A stretch of 64,000 nucleotides of DNA from Thermoplasmata archaeon (GTDB lineage Archaea > Thermoplasmatota > Thermoplasmata > Thermoplasmatales > Thermoplasmataceae). Positions 36,552 through 45,413 of this stretch are shown here, piece after piece. The notes under the pieces were generated by a model. The model searched no databases and had not been told where the DNA came from. It worked only from the letters and a program-made list of their open reading frames with translations. The translations under genes were made by a program, and so were the position numbers. Within the stretch, counting starts at the first letter, position 1; each line of letters opens with the position of its first letter. The stretch lies in assembly GCA_021797735.1 (NCBI GenBank), contig JAJZZE010000055.1, positions 16,283 to 80,282 on the forward strand, given 5' to 3'.

Positions 36552-37991
36552 TCATTTATTATCCAGGTGATTTATTATTTCATCAACCCTCTTTTCAATA
36601 TCTGGATCCATTTTCAGGGTATCTGGCCATTCTCTGTTATAATTTTCCATTTTTGATTTTCTTGTTGCATCTATTCCCATTTTTGAACCATAGTTAAATA
36701 ACCTTGCTGCGTGATCCAGACTATCCGTCGGTGTTCCAGGTATTACTGTAACATCACTTTCCGGGTCTATTCTTGTTGTCATTGCCCACATAACCTGTTT
36801 CATGTCATGTACATTTATATCATCGTCCACCACAACAACAATTTTTGTAAGTGCCATCTGCCCGGTACCCCATATTGCAAACATTACCTTTTTTGCCTGC
36901 CCCGGATATATTTTTTTAATGGAAACAACAATCATATTTGTTGTAACCGTCTCCTCAGGAATATTCATATCCACTATTTCTGGTATCTGAATCTGCACCA
37001 GGGGCAAAAACATTCTTTCAAGGGCTTTTGATATTCTGACATCCTCATTCCATAATTTACCGACAATAGTTGTTGAATATACCGGATTTTTTTTCTGTAT
37101 TATCTTTTTAATATGGAATACTGGAAATTCTTCTTCCAGTGAGTAATAACCTGTATGGTCTCCAAAAGGGCCTTCTTTCCTTGTTTCAGCAGGGTCTATA
37201 TAACCTTCTAAAATTATTTCCGCGTTTCTGGGATATTCTAAATTAACAGTTTCACCCTTTATCAGTTCTAAATGTTTCTTTGCTATTAATCCGCGGAATG
37301 AGAACTCATCAATACCATTTGGTAATGGGGCGATTGAAGAGAAAAATGTTAATGGATCTACACCTATTGCTACGGCGACATCCATTTTTTTATTTTCATT
37401 TTTATACCCGCTGAAATGCTCTGCACCACCTTTATGTATCTGCCAGTGCATTCCAGTTGTTTCATTATCATAAACCTGCATTCTATAGGTTCCGACATTT
37501 CTGCTTCCCGTATCAGGATCCTTTGTTATTACAAGGGGCATTGTTATATACCTGCCACCATCCCCGGGCCAGTTTCTTGTAATTGGATATTTAGATAAAT
37601 CGGGTTCAAGGACATCAAATTCTGAGGCCTTTCTCTGGTATACCTTGGGTTTTATGCCGGATAACTCCCTCATCATTTCCAGTCCACGCGATATCATAGA
37701 TTCGGTATCATCAGGTATCCTTACAAGATTCCTTAATTTTAAACCTATATTGTATGGTGTATCACCTAAAATATATTCTAAACGTTTGTCTGTTGAAAAT
37801 AAATTTCCTGTAACAGGTATATCATAGCCCCTAACATTATCAAAGACCATTGCCCTTTTCTTCCCTATTCTTTCCTCCTCACTTAAAATATATGTTAACT
37901 CTAAATCCGGATCCACTTCGTCTGTTACATGAACAAGTTCCCCATTTTTTTCCAGAAAATTAAGATAGGTCCTCAGGTCTTCAAATATCAT
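36552..37991 (-). CDS. ubiD: UbiD-family prenylated-FMN decarboxylase
   Basis: 479 residues, normal length. SRNVGTYRMQVYDNETTGMHWQIHKGG contains the Asn, Arg and His of the metal/prFMN site; AEIILEGYIDPAETRKEGPFGDHTGYY contains the catalytic glutamates; TTRIDPESDVTVIPGTPTDSLDHAA is the conserved C-terminal part. Non-oxidative decarboxylation requires prenylated FMN from a UbiX-type enzyme, not seen here. In Thermoplasmatales the likely pathway is quinone synthesis; the archaeal anhydromevalonate-phosphate decarboxylase is also UbiD-like, so that alternative stays open. Confidence 0.9.
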   Translation of the reverse strand: MIFEDLRTYLNFLEKNGELVHVTDEVDPDLELTYILSEEERIGKKRAMVFDNVRGYDIPVTGNLFSTDKRLEYILGDTPYNIGLKLRNLVRIPDDTESMISRGLEMMRELSGIKPKVYQRKASEFDVLEPDLSKYPITRNWPGDGGRYITMPLVITKDPDTGSRNVGTYRMQVYDNETTGMHWQIHKGGAEHFSGYKNENKKMDVAVAIGVDPLTFFSSIAPLPNGIDEFSFRGLIAKKHLELIKGETVNLEYPRNAEIILEGYIDPAETRKEGPFGDHTGYYSLEEEFPVFHIKKIIQKKNPVYSTTIVGKLWNEDVRISKALERMFLPLVQIQIPEIVDMNIPEETVTTNMIVVSIKKIYPGQAKKVMFAIWGTGQMALTKIVVVVDDDINVHDMKQVMWAMTTRIDPESDVTVIPGTPTDSLDHAARLFNYGSKMGIDATRKSKMENYNREWPDTLKMDPDIEKRVDEIINHLDNK

Positions 37992-38020
37992 ACTTATAAA
38001 TAACTTAATTAAATATAATT

Positions 38021-38854
38021 TTATCCTATAAATCTATATGTTCTTGGCTTTATCACATCATAATAAAAACTCATTATGGATAATATAACTATCAGTATAC
38101 CGGCTATCAGTGCTATTATACCTGAAATTATCAGTAATATGTTTCCCGGCAAAGAAATATAAGCGGGGATGCCTCTTAAATCAGTGGTGATAAGCAGGGA
38201 ACCTGTTATCAGATATCCAATGCCGAATATCAGCATTGCCATTGCTTTTCCAGAGCTAACAAGAAAATCATTTATGACATTACTGCTATTAAACATAAAT
38301 GCAAGTAATAAAAACAGTTCAAATATTATAAATGCCTGTGCCCATAAATTTGAGTTAAAGTATGATGTACCGGATATAAAATAAAATGGTGATACCGGAT
38401 AAGTTTTAAGCGATATATATATCAATATGGCAGATACAATTACCATTAATCTCGATATCAATTCATCTTTTTTAAAGTAAAAATAAAGGAGGCCGAAGAA
38501 TATACCAACTATCCCAATTATTCCGCCAAAAAAGCTTATTTTTAAATAAAGGTCGAACAATATTTCTGATATAAACGCAGTAAAAAACATTATTAATGAA
38601 TAAAATATTAATTTATCCGTTATATTAAACTTATCATTACTGTAGAATATAAAATCATTCAGAATATAAATTGCATCAAAAATAATTACAAATATAATAG
38701 CTATTTTTTCAATAATAGCACCAGAGAATAATTCATACAATGAAACAATCAGTGAGGTTATGATTGTAAGCCCAACTGAAATCAATATAATTATTTTTGA
38801 CATCCCCATAAGTTTGTTTATGGAATCGTTATCATAATATTTTCTTTTAAACAT
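38021..38854 (-). CDS. Multi-spanning membrane protein, unknown
   Basis: 277 residues with about eight hydrophobic helices and short loops; a paired segment NPGNILLIISGIIALIAG-like near the end and FYFKKDELISR in the middle. No family is recognised. It lies 56 bases before an HxlR-type regulator gene in the same direction (regulator first), so the regulator may control it. Confidence 0.65.
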   Translation of the reverse strand: MFKRKYYDNDSINKLMGMSKIIILISVGLTIITSLIVSLYELFSGAIIEKIAIIFVIIFDAIYILNDFIFYSNDKFNITDKLIFYSLIMFFTAFISEILFDLYLKISFFGGIIGIVGIFFGLLYFYFKKDELISRLMVIVSAILIYISLKTYPVSPFYFISGTSYFNSNLWAQAFIIFELFLLLAFMFNSSNVINDFLVSSGKAMAMLIFGIGYLITGSLLITTDLRGIPAYISLPGNILLIISGIIALIAGILIVILSIMSFYYDVIKPRTYRFIG

Positions 38855-38910
38855 AGGGGTTAATTAAAAAATTACTATTTAATTCTTATTATTAATTTTT
38901 ATTAATATAT

Positions 38911-39204
38911 TTATTTATTCTTATTATGCCAGTTTTCAAGGTCATTTATTGAATCCTTTAATTTTAATCCCTTGTCGGTTAATCTGTATACAAATTTGTT
39001 TTCTTTATAGTTTCTCTCTATTATATTATTCTTTAATAATCTTTTAAGTGATGAAGAAAGTGCTCTGGGTGTTATATCATCTATTCCCCTTAAAAGATCA
39101 TTGTATCTCATATTATCCATAAAGAGTAACCTTATTATCAATGGCTCATATTTGCCATTTATAGTTTTCAAAGCCTCAGTAAACGGGCAATCATCTATAT
39201 TCAT
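38911..39204 (-). CDS. HxlR-family winged-helix regulator
   Basis: 97 residues. CPFTEALKTINGKYEPLIIRLLF, MRYNDLLRGIDDITPRALSSSLKRLLKNNIIER and YRLTDKGLKLK follow the HxlR pattern, including the N-terminal cysteine that senses redox or electrophiles in several relatives. A perfect inverted repeat 13-30 bases upstream of its ATG suggests autoregulation. Followed by a membrane protein gene. Confidence 0.9.
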   Translation of the reverse strand: MNIDDCPFTEALKTINGKYEPLIIRLLFMDNMRYNDLLRGIDDITPRALSSSLKRLLKNNIIERNYKENKFVYRLTDKGLKLKDSINDLENWHNKNK

Positions 39205-39216
39205 CTGTTCACCACC

Positions 39217-39234
39217 GGTATACTGTTATATACC
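39217..39234. promoter_or_regulatory. Perfect inverted repeat, probable HxlR operator
   Basis: GGTATA-N6-TATACC, perfect on both arms, 13-30 bases upstream of the HxlR ATG and therefore over its core promoter. HxlR regulators bind such dyads as dimers. The rest of 39235-39415 shows TATA-like sequence for the divergent 82-residue gene and nothing else. Confidence 0.6.
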
Positions 39235-39415
39235 ATTCCTGTTTATATTCATTTATGCATAATATTTAAATTATTCTCTGCGAATCCAATTTTGCCGTCC
39301 GCATTTTTTAATCTGGAATAATAAATTAAATCTGTTAATTCAGTATTATTGAGTTTTGGCCCATAAATTTGCCTATATTTTTAATACTCATATTATTTAC
39401 TGTCTGATTTAACCC

Positions 39416-39664
39416 GTGTCAAAAATGATTTATAATAATATTCACTCACTATATGTGCAGAAAACTGATGCAGTAAATTATATAAAAGATTATATTAATA
39501 AACATTATAATAATGTATATGATATAAAAATAAGGGAAATAAAATATGATAAATATACAGAAAATTGGGCGTCTCATATAAGTTTTAATGATGATGCGAA
39601 CAGCCACGAACTTGCAATAATTTTGAATAACAATACTATAATTTTTGTTAAGGAATTTAAATAA
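39416..39664 (+). CDS. Small hypothetical protein
   Basis: 82 residues (GTG start; ATG 39425 is an alternative), soluble and charged. Half consists of predicted strands (DIKIREIKYD, ASHISFNDD, ELAIILNNNTIIFVKEF). No family recognised. A TATTATTTA stretch lies about 25 bases upstream of the GTG, which favours that start. It sits alone between an HxlR regulator and tRNA-Thr. Confidence 0.5.
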   Translation: MSKMIYNNIHSLYVQKTDAVNYIKDYINKHYNNVYDIKIREIKYDKYTENWASHISFNDDANSHELAIILNNNTIIFVKEFK

Positions 39665-39737
39665 AAATTAATATGATAATTATTTATCTTATAAATAAAA
39701 AGTAAAAAGAAGGGAAGTTTTACCGTTAATGTTAGTG

Positions 39738-39810
39738 AGCCACCGGAGGGAATTGAACCCCCGACCTGCTGATTACGAATCAGCCACTCTACCGACTGAG
39801 CTACGATGGC
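39738..39810 (-). tRNA. tRNA-Thr(CGT)
   Basis: A 73-base cloverleaf on the minus strand: acceptor GCCATCG/CGGTGGC with one G-T pair, anticodon stem GCTGA/TCAGC, loop TTCGTAA (anticodon CGT), T-loop TTCAATT. Discriminator T, as usual for archaeal tRNA-Thr. CCA not encoded. The stop codon of the DUF1015 gene upstream lies within its first bases. Confidence 0.95.
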
Positions 39811-40961
39811 TTTATGTATACTGATATACCTGATGGGATTTTTGGATAAAAATATGTTGATTTCTGTGGCAATATCTTATTTTCAAGTATTAATTTTAAA
39901 AAACGCTCTTTCTGCCATGACGGTATAAGTACTGTAAAATCACACTCATGGAGATCCACAGCGTTTATTGCATCAGTATAATTGTAAATGTATCTCACCT
40001 TCTCGCCCATTTCCTTTTCTTCCATTGATAAGGCTTCCTCAAAAAGTATTTTATTTATTATCTCAGTTGGCAATGCATCTAAATTATCAAATTTCTCTCT
40101 TAATATGTACTCCTTTGGAAGTATTTCATAGAATTTATTATTGCTATATATATAAATATTTTCCTCATTTTCTATATTTTTTGTAATTTTTATGTCAAAG
40201 AAATTCTTAATTTTATTAATGTTTGCTTCAAAATTAATGCCATATACCAGTCTATGAACCCCACCAATCATCAAACCATTACTGTACATAGATGTTACAT
40301 AGGACATAGCAAATTTCCAGAAATCGTCCCCCGTCTCATCATATAATTCCATTATTGCTTTTAATCTATGGTGACCATCAGCAACAATGCCAGTTATATT
40401 TTTTAATGATTCCTTTATTTTATTAATCTTTTCAGTATCATCCAGCAGATACACATAGTTTATAACGCCTGATGGCTCTTCAAATTTATATTGCTCTTCA
40501 AGCACGGAAGCCTCCCTCTTTATGAGTTTATCAAAATTATTGTCTGGCACAACTATAAAAATCGGCTCAAGCTGTGAGTTTAAGTTGCTCATTATACTTT
40601 TCCTCTCATAAACCTGCTTTTCAAAGGTGTTTTCATGCGGTTTTATATCATTATTTATTTCTACAAGTGATATAATTCCATAGCGGGTTAACATTTCCTT
40701 ATTATAATAAAATGACTGTTTCAATATTATTATAATGTCTTTACTGTGTAAATTTATAATATTTTCATTTAACCATCTGTTTAATATTGTTTTTGACCCC
40801 TTCATTCCAGTTATTTTATCAGGTATTGTTAAATTAATTATATTCTCATTTTTTGACCTTAAATTATATTCCTGCTCCCATCTGATAGTGTCAAATGGAG
40901 GTGATACAAAACTCTCAATATTTCCATTGAACATATAAGGTTTAAATTCATTGATTATCAT
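39801..40961 (-). CDS. DUF1015 family protein
   Basis: 386 residues. FKPYMFNGNIESFVSPPFDTI at the start and GIVADGHHRLKAIMELY at ~190 are the defining signatures of DUF1015; the HHR motif also occurs in SbnI/SerK-type kinases, so a phosphotransfer role is possible but not shown. The start overlaps nfo by 4 bases, placing it in a TrmB-nfo-DUF1015 operon. The last ten bases, including the stop TAG, are the first bases of tRNA-Thr on the same strand. Confidence 0.85.
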   Translation of the reverse strand: MIINEFKPYMFNGNIESFVSPPFDTIRWEQEYNLRSKNENIINLTIPDKITGMKGSKTILNRWLNENIINLHSKDIIIILKQSFYYNKEMLTRYGIISLVEINNDIKPHENTFEKQVYERKSIMSNLNSQLEPIFIVVPDNNFDKLIKREASVLEEQYKFEEPSGVINYVYLLDDTEKINKIKESLKNITGIVADGHHRLKAIMELYDETGDDFWKFAMSYVTSMYSNGLMIGGVHRLVYGINFEANINKIKNFFDIKITKNIENEENIYIYSNNKFYEILPKEYILREKFDNLDALPTEIINKILFEEALSMEEKEMGEKVRYIYNYTDAINAVDLHECDFTVLIPSWQKERFLKLILENKILPQKSTYFYPKIPSGISVYIKPS

Positions 40962-41809
40962 ACATTATTCACCATTAGATCTACAATTTTATTTAAATTT
41001 TCACTGTAGTTTTTATCAGCTTCCGGGGTTTCCATTATTAATGGAATATTATTAAAACTATTGTCGTTTATTATGTTATAAAACCCCTTTAAGCCTATAA
41101 AGCCTTTACCTATATTTTCGTGCCTGTCCTTTTTTGAGTTTAAATCAAACATTGAGTCATTTAAATGTATTACATCTATTTTTTTAATTAAATCACCGGA
41201 TTTTAAATTAGAAATTACATTATCATAGTTATTTTTGATGTCATAACCATATGCAAAAAAGTGGCATGTATCCAGGCATATGCCAGTTTTATTATCCGAT
41301 AAATCAATCATATATTCCATTTCTTCTATTGTTGATGGCAGTGTGTTGCCCTTTCCCGATGAATTTTCTATCAATAATTTAACATTTTCTGTATCAAAAT
41401 TATTTATAATTTCCATAATCTTTTTCATTGAATTTTTTCTATTGTCGCTGGAACCAGGATGTAAAACAAGATAATTTATTCCCAGTTCATTGCATGCCTC
41501 TATTTCATATTTTAAATCCTCAATGGATTTATCAAGCAATAATCTATTATCAGTGCCCAGATTTATTAAATATGTTGCGTGTGCAACAGTATTTTTCATA
41601 CCATATTTTTTTACATTTTCCTTAAATTCTATTTGTTCATTCTCACTTATTTTTCTGTAATTCCATTGCATATTGCTTTTAACAAACATCTGGAATGTGT
41701 TGAATTGAAAATTGTTTGCCCTTTCCGGGGACTTTGCTATGCCCCCTGCTATGGATATATGGCCACCTATAATTTTATTGTTTTTCTCGAATTTACATCT
41801 TAATTTCAT
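40958..41809 (-). CDS. nfo: Endonuclease IV (AP endonuclease)
   Basis: About 283 residues, TIM barrel with zinc ligands: GGHISIAGG, NTVAHATYLINLGT, NYLVLHPGS, LLIENSSGKGN, GICLDTCHFFAYGYD, DVIHLNDS and DRHENIGKG, all in family order. It cuts DNA at abasic sites in base excision repair. Its start overlaps the end of the TrmB-type gene by 17 bases. Cysteines are few; length is normal. Confidence 0.95.
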   Translation of the reverse strand: MKLRCKFEKNNKIIGGHISIAGGIAKSPERANNFQFNTFQMFVKSNMQWNYRKISENEQIEFKENVKKYGMKNTVAHATYLINLGTDNRLLLDKSIEDLKYEIEACNELGINYLVLHPGSSDNRKNSMKKIMEIINNFDTENVKLLIENSSGKGNTLPSTIEEMEYMIDLSDNKTGICLDTCHFFAYGYDIKNNYDNVISNLKSGDLIKKIDVIHLNDSMFDLNSKKDRHENIGKGFIGLKGFYNIINDNSFNNIPLIMETPEADKNYSENLNKIVDLMVNNV

Positions 41810-42509
41810 CATTGTTGATCATCATGTGAATAAATTGTAATACATGCAATGATAGTACAGGATTGTCTGTATATCCACAGGCATCAAGATCTGCCCCGGC
41901 AAGCAGTGCCCTGGAATCATCACTGGTAACATCTGTGGCTATTAATCCATCCTTTCTATATACCTCCGTATTCTGTGGTACCCTTTTGTTTGGAGGTGTA
42001 ATAAAAATAACTTTTACACCTCTTTTCAGGGCATTTTCTATATTTTTCTTTAATTCTGTTCTTATTTCCCTAATTTTCGGTGTTGCTATCATTATTTCCT
42101 TTTCTGTTAAATCAAACATTTCAGCCATTTTTTTCATGACCTTAGTTCTGCCATAAATTGTGAAAACCAGCTGCGGATCACCCTTGGATGGTAATACATC
42201 CTGCAGCTCTCTCAGTTCATCAAATAATTTATTAACGTCATTTATGAAATTTTCCCTAATAGTAGACATTTCCTCGGGTTTAAACATTCTTGGCCTGCCT
42301 TCGGTCTCTCTTGCAAATCCCCTGTTAACAAGTGACTCCATAACTTTATATGCTGAGGTTCTGGGTATGCCAGCAGTATCCGCAATGGTATCTGCATTTG
42401 CTACACCATGGTAAACAAGGGCAGCAAATGCCTGTGCCTCATATGATGATAAACCCAATATTTTAAGCATATCTGCAGTTTTCATTATATGCTCTGAATT
42501 AGCTTCCAT
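41793..42509 (-). CDS. TrmB-family transcriptional regulator
   Basis: 238 residues. The N-terminal winged helix (LKILGLSSYEAQAFAALVYHGVANADTIADTAGIPRTSAYKVMESL) is typical of TrmB; the rest is the effector part with a phospholipase-D-like region (IMIATPKIREIRTELKKNIENALKRGVKVIFITPP). TrmB proteins often sense sugars; here it precedes a DNA-repair gene, so its target is open. First gene of the minus-strand set ending at tRNA-Thr. Confidence 0.9.
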   Translation of the reverse strand: MEANSEHIMKTADMLKILGLSSYEAQAFAALVYHGVANADTIADTAGIPRTSAYKVMESLVNRGFARETEGRPRMFKPEEMSTIRENFINDVNKLFDELRELQDVLPSKGDPQLVFTIYGRTKVMKKMAEMFDLTEKEIMIATPKIREIRTELKKNIENALKRGVKVIFITPPNKRVPQNTEVYRKDGLIATDVTSDDSRALLAGADLDACGYTDNPVLSLHVLQFIHMMINNDEIKM

Positions 42510-43084
42510 AGCTAATTAATGCATTATTAATTTAAAATCTTTTCTATTTTATAATGAATAAAATAAATGTTTATGGAATAAGAAAGAATATTTTTATAGT
42601 GTATTAAATTTGCTATAAAATTAAAAAGATCATGCACAATTAAGTTTGAAAGAGGTGATAAACGCGCATGGCTGATCAGGTGTAATAGAAAAAGCAATAA
42701 GTAGTTTTGAGGGAAAAATATAATAGAGTGGTTTCTAAACATGGTCATCAGTATATTACCCATATTAGATTAACTGTAGGGAATATGAAGGACATGAACT
42801 GTTGGAAACCCGATAAAATTCTTAACATGTAGGTGATTTATATAATATGTGGCAAGTTTGCACAACTATGAATTATTACAGAGATGTTTTTTTACTGCTA
42901 TATAGATAAACAAGAGGGAAAGACATAATAACATTTGTCCACAATATGTAAATAAAAAGAATTTAAATATAAAAAGTATAATTTATGCATAAAATGATAA
43001 TATAAATGTTACATAGTAGTAGATAAAATGTCTGAATGCCGCTATCTCTGTTAACTATATAGTAATATATCTACAATAATATTT
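42510..43084. other. Long AT-rich region without intact genes
   Basis: 575 bases. Only the short AbrB-like remnant (entered separately) was seen. A minus-strand frame at 42527-42763 has no recognisable features and overlaps that remnant. Several TATA-like stretches occur, for example AATTTAAATATAAAAAG (42959-42975), without a following gene. Confidence 0.45.
42704..42832 (+). pseudogene. Possible AbrB-like regulator remnant
   Basis: The frame with codons at 42725, 42728 and so on, open from about 42704 to the stop at 42830, reads YNRVVSKHGHQYITHI, then NMKDMNCWKPDKI. The order K-H-G-x-Q-Y-x-x-x-I followed by M-x-W-K-x-x-D-K-I recalls the strands of SpoVT/AbrB swapped-hairpin domains. There is no good start and the conserved glycine is lost, so this looks like decay. 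The match is by eye and weak. Confidence 0.3.
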
Positions 43085-43118
43085 TTATATTATATTATAT
43101 TATATTATATTATATTAT
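43085..43118 (+). repeat. (TTATA)6 microsatellite acting as core promoter
   Basis: Six perfect TTATA units (43085-43114) plus TTAT, running straight into the ATG at 43117. The normal TATA position, about 25 bases before a leaderless start, falls inside the repeat. A change in unit number would shift the promoter relative to the start. Confidence 0.7.
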
Positions 43119-43353
43119 GAAAGGAAATAATATAATAATAGCAATATCAATAGCGGCGGTTATCATGTTTATAACCTGGGATTGTGCATTTAATGAATAG
43201 ACCGTTGCACGTTTCTATGGGGAACTGGGAGCAAAGGTTGGAGCATCATACAGTGGTTTTGGAGTGAGCGCATATTATCCAGTCATAACAAGCTACCTGA
43301 CACCTGAATATCATAAGACATTCATGCCACATTATCAACCTCCATGGTATTGA
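43117..43353 (+). pseudogene. Small secreted/membrane protein gene interrupted by in-frame TAG
   Basis: ATG 43117 opens MKGNNIIIAISIAAVIMFITW, a signal-peptide- or anchor-like helix. TAG at 43198-43200 (codon 28) stops it, but the same frame continues for 50 more codons (TVARFYGELGAKVGASYSG..., ending QPPWY) to TGA 43351-43353. The continuing part is rich in Tyr, Gly and Pro and has no other stops, so it was probably one coding region of 78 codons. Nonsense mutation is the simple reading; readthrough is the alternative. No family recognised. Confidence 0.5.
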
Positions 43354-43417
43354 TGATCCACAGACCTTTTAAATAAATAATTTTTATATTTTTTAAAAAT
43401 ATATAGGGTGAAAAAAT

Positions 43418-43957
43418 ATGTTGATTAAAAAAATCTGGATAATCCTAATAGTAATCGGAATAGTTCTTATCATTGCAGGCGTTGCTATAAACCCAAATTT
43501 TCATGATGGCCAACCAGGCAATGGCGCCATTACAACCACAAAATTTATGCAATATACACATTATAGCAATGGAGTTTATGAAACAATAATACCATCGAAC
43601 ATGACCACAGAAACTACGTGCATGGACATGGTTATGAAAGGGTCAGCGTACGGCCCGGCGCATCCATCTTTTTTGGTTCCTGTTAAAGACCTGCCACAGA
43701 TCAATTCTACCAATGTTCAAAAGTATGCCATAAGTAAGCCAACCAACAATTCAAATGCAGGCAATGCATATTTCAACAATGTGCCCCCCGGTTCATATGC
43801 ATTTATAGAATCTAAAAATAACAGTTTGGGAATAATTATAACCCCCAAAGTCCCCAATGAAGTTTCAGGTATCCTCACATTTACCTGAGCAATTTTAATT
43901 ATATCTGGATTTGTGGCCGGCATAGTTACTGTAGTTGTTATAATAGGGAAAAGATAG
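43418..43957 (+). pseudogene. Membrane-anchored extracellular protein gene with in-frame TGA before its C-terminal helix
   Basis: The frame to 43888 gives 156 residues: basic start plus helix (KKIWIILIVIGIVLIIAG), then a polar, Asn/Thr/Pro-rich extracellular part with several N-x-T/S sites. After the TGA at 43886-43888 the same frame continues 22 codons encoding an uninterrupted hydrophobic helix ending in GKR and TAG 43955-43957. The whole would be a two-helix protein. The TGA separates it from its second anchor, so the gene is either freshly broken, makes a truncated form, or is recoded. No family recognised. Confidence 0.55.
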
Positions 43958-44210
43958 GGATGAAAAATCAAAAAATAAAGTTAATTTTTTTTCATTCATA
44001 CGTCCTGTGCATTGCCTCAGAGCACATAAAAGCATGGACCAGGTGACATACATTGATAGCAATTGATACACTGAACCCCGATTTTAACAGAATCCTACCT
44101 GGAAAATAAAGGCCCCAAAAAGCTTTCCATTCACAGAATTAAAAAATATGTTAAATATATAACAGTTGCAAAATTAATAAATGATTTAAATAATAAAGAA
44201 ATATTAATGT
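43958..44210. other. Intergenic region without recognisable features
   Basis: 253 bases. Apart from a TATA-like TTTAAATAATAAA (44185-44197) before coaBC, nothing is recognised; frames on the minus strand are broken. Confidence 0.4.
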
Positions 44211-45413
44211 ATGAATTACATAGAACCGCATTTTGAAAATATGCTTTCAGGTAAAAAGGTGGTCATAGCAAGTTCAGCAAGCATATCGATATACAGAATT
44301 CCTGATTTAATACGGGATATTAAAAGGGAGGGTGCTGATGTAGTTTCTGGCATGAGTGAAACAGCATCAAAATTAATAGGTCCCGATGTTATGAAATGGG
44401 CTTCAGGCCATGATACCATTACAAAAATTACAGGTGATATAGAGCATATCTCACTATTTGATGAAAATACAATACTGTTAATAGCCCCAGCATCATACAA
44501 TACAATAGGCAAGATGGCAAATGGCATATCGGACAGCATACCATCATTATTTTTCTCGTTTGCATATGGTCATGGGAATCCAGTTGTTGTAGTTCCCGCA
44601 ATGCATAAGGATATGATGAATAATAAAATAAATCTGGAAAACATAAAGAAGCTAAAGGAATTAGGTGTGTTGATTGTGGAACCAGAATATGATGATACAA
44701 AGGCAAAAATAGCCGATAATGACAGGATAATAGATTATCTCTGCAGGTCAATTTATGGTGATAAATTAAGGGATAAAAACGTTTTGATAATATCTGGGAG
44801 AAGCGAATTGCATATAGACCCTGTAAGAACATTATCAAACAATTCTTCCGGTTATACGGGTTACTGGTTAACAAGAAATGCATTCAGGCTCGGTGCAAAT
44901 ATGATAACATACATTGGCAATTCAGAATACAGTATACCATCATATGCAACATATATGAAAAAATATAATCTAAGGGAAATTATCATAGAAATTAATACAT
45001 ATCTGGGCATAAATAAATACGATTATATAATAATGCCAATGGCATTAATGGACTTTGATTTAAACGAAAGTAAGGAAAAATTAAAAAGCAATTCTGATCA
45101 GGTTCTGGAATTGAAGATAAGGCCAAAAGTCAGGGATCGCATAAGGGATATGTCTCCAGATTCTGTAATGGTATTATTCAACCTGGAAAAGGAAAATGAT
45201 TATGATGAAAACAAATTTAAAAAATCCGATCCTGATCTTGTAATACTGAATAACTATGACCATCCATTTGGGGAAACGGTAAATAATTATACACTGGTAG
45301 AGCACGGTAAAAGAGAAGAATTAAAGGGATACGACAAGGGTCAATTATCATTAAAAATATACGATGTCATATCCAGCATTAAAAGGGAAAATAAAACGGA
45401 TTTCAGGGTTTAA
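44211..45413 (+). CDS. coaBC: CoaBC: phosphopantothenoylcysteine decarboxylase / phosphopantothenate-cysteine ligase
   Basis: 400 residues. The flavoprotein half shows VVIASSASISIYRIPDLIR, the catalytic His in DIEHISL (~80), the NTIGKMANGISDS motif and PAMHKDMMNN; the second half is the CoaB ligase (IISGRSELHIDPVRTLSNNSSGYTGYWLTRNAFRLGA). It makes phosphopantetheine for coenzyme A. The last residues overlap the convergent hydrolase gene by 11 bases. Confidence 0.92.
   Translation: MNYIEPHFENMLSGKKVVIASSASISIYRIPDLIRDIKREGADVVSGMSETASKLIGPDVMKWASGHDTITKITGDIEHISLFDENTILLIAPASYNTIGKMANGISDSIPSLFFSFAYGHGNPVVVVPAMHKDMMNNKINLENIKKLKELGVLIVEPEYDDTKAKIADNDRIIDYLCRSIYGDKLRDKNVLIISGRSELHIDPVRTLSNNSSGYTGYWLTRNAFRLGANMITYIGNSEYSIPSYATYMKKYNLREIIIEINTYLGINKYDYIIMPMALMDFDLNESKEKLKSNSDQVLELKIRPKVRDRIRDMSPDSVMVLFNLEKENDYDENKFKKSDPDLVILNNYDHPFGETVNNYTLVEHGKREELKGYDKGQLSLKIYDVISSIKRENKTDFRV

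Noticed and set aside
42527..42763. Minus-strand frame of 78 codons after trmB
   Set aside because: Hydrophobic/aromatic low-complexity translation, no promoter fit, and overlap with a better AbrB-like trace on the plus strand.
43717..43971. Minus-strand frame of 84 codons
   Set aside because: Antisense to the interrupted membrane protein gene; the plus strand has a better start, helices and codon use.
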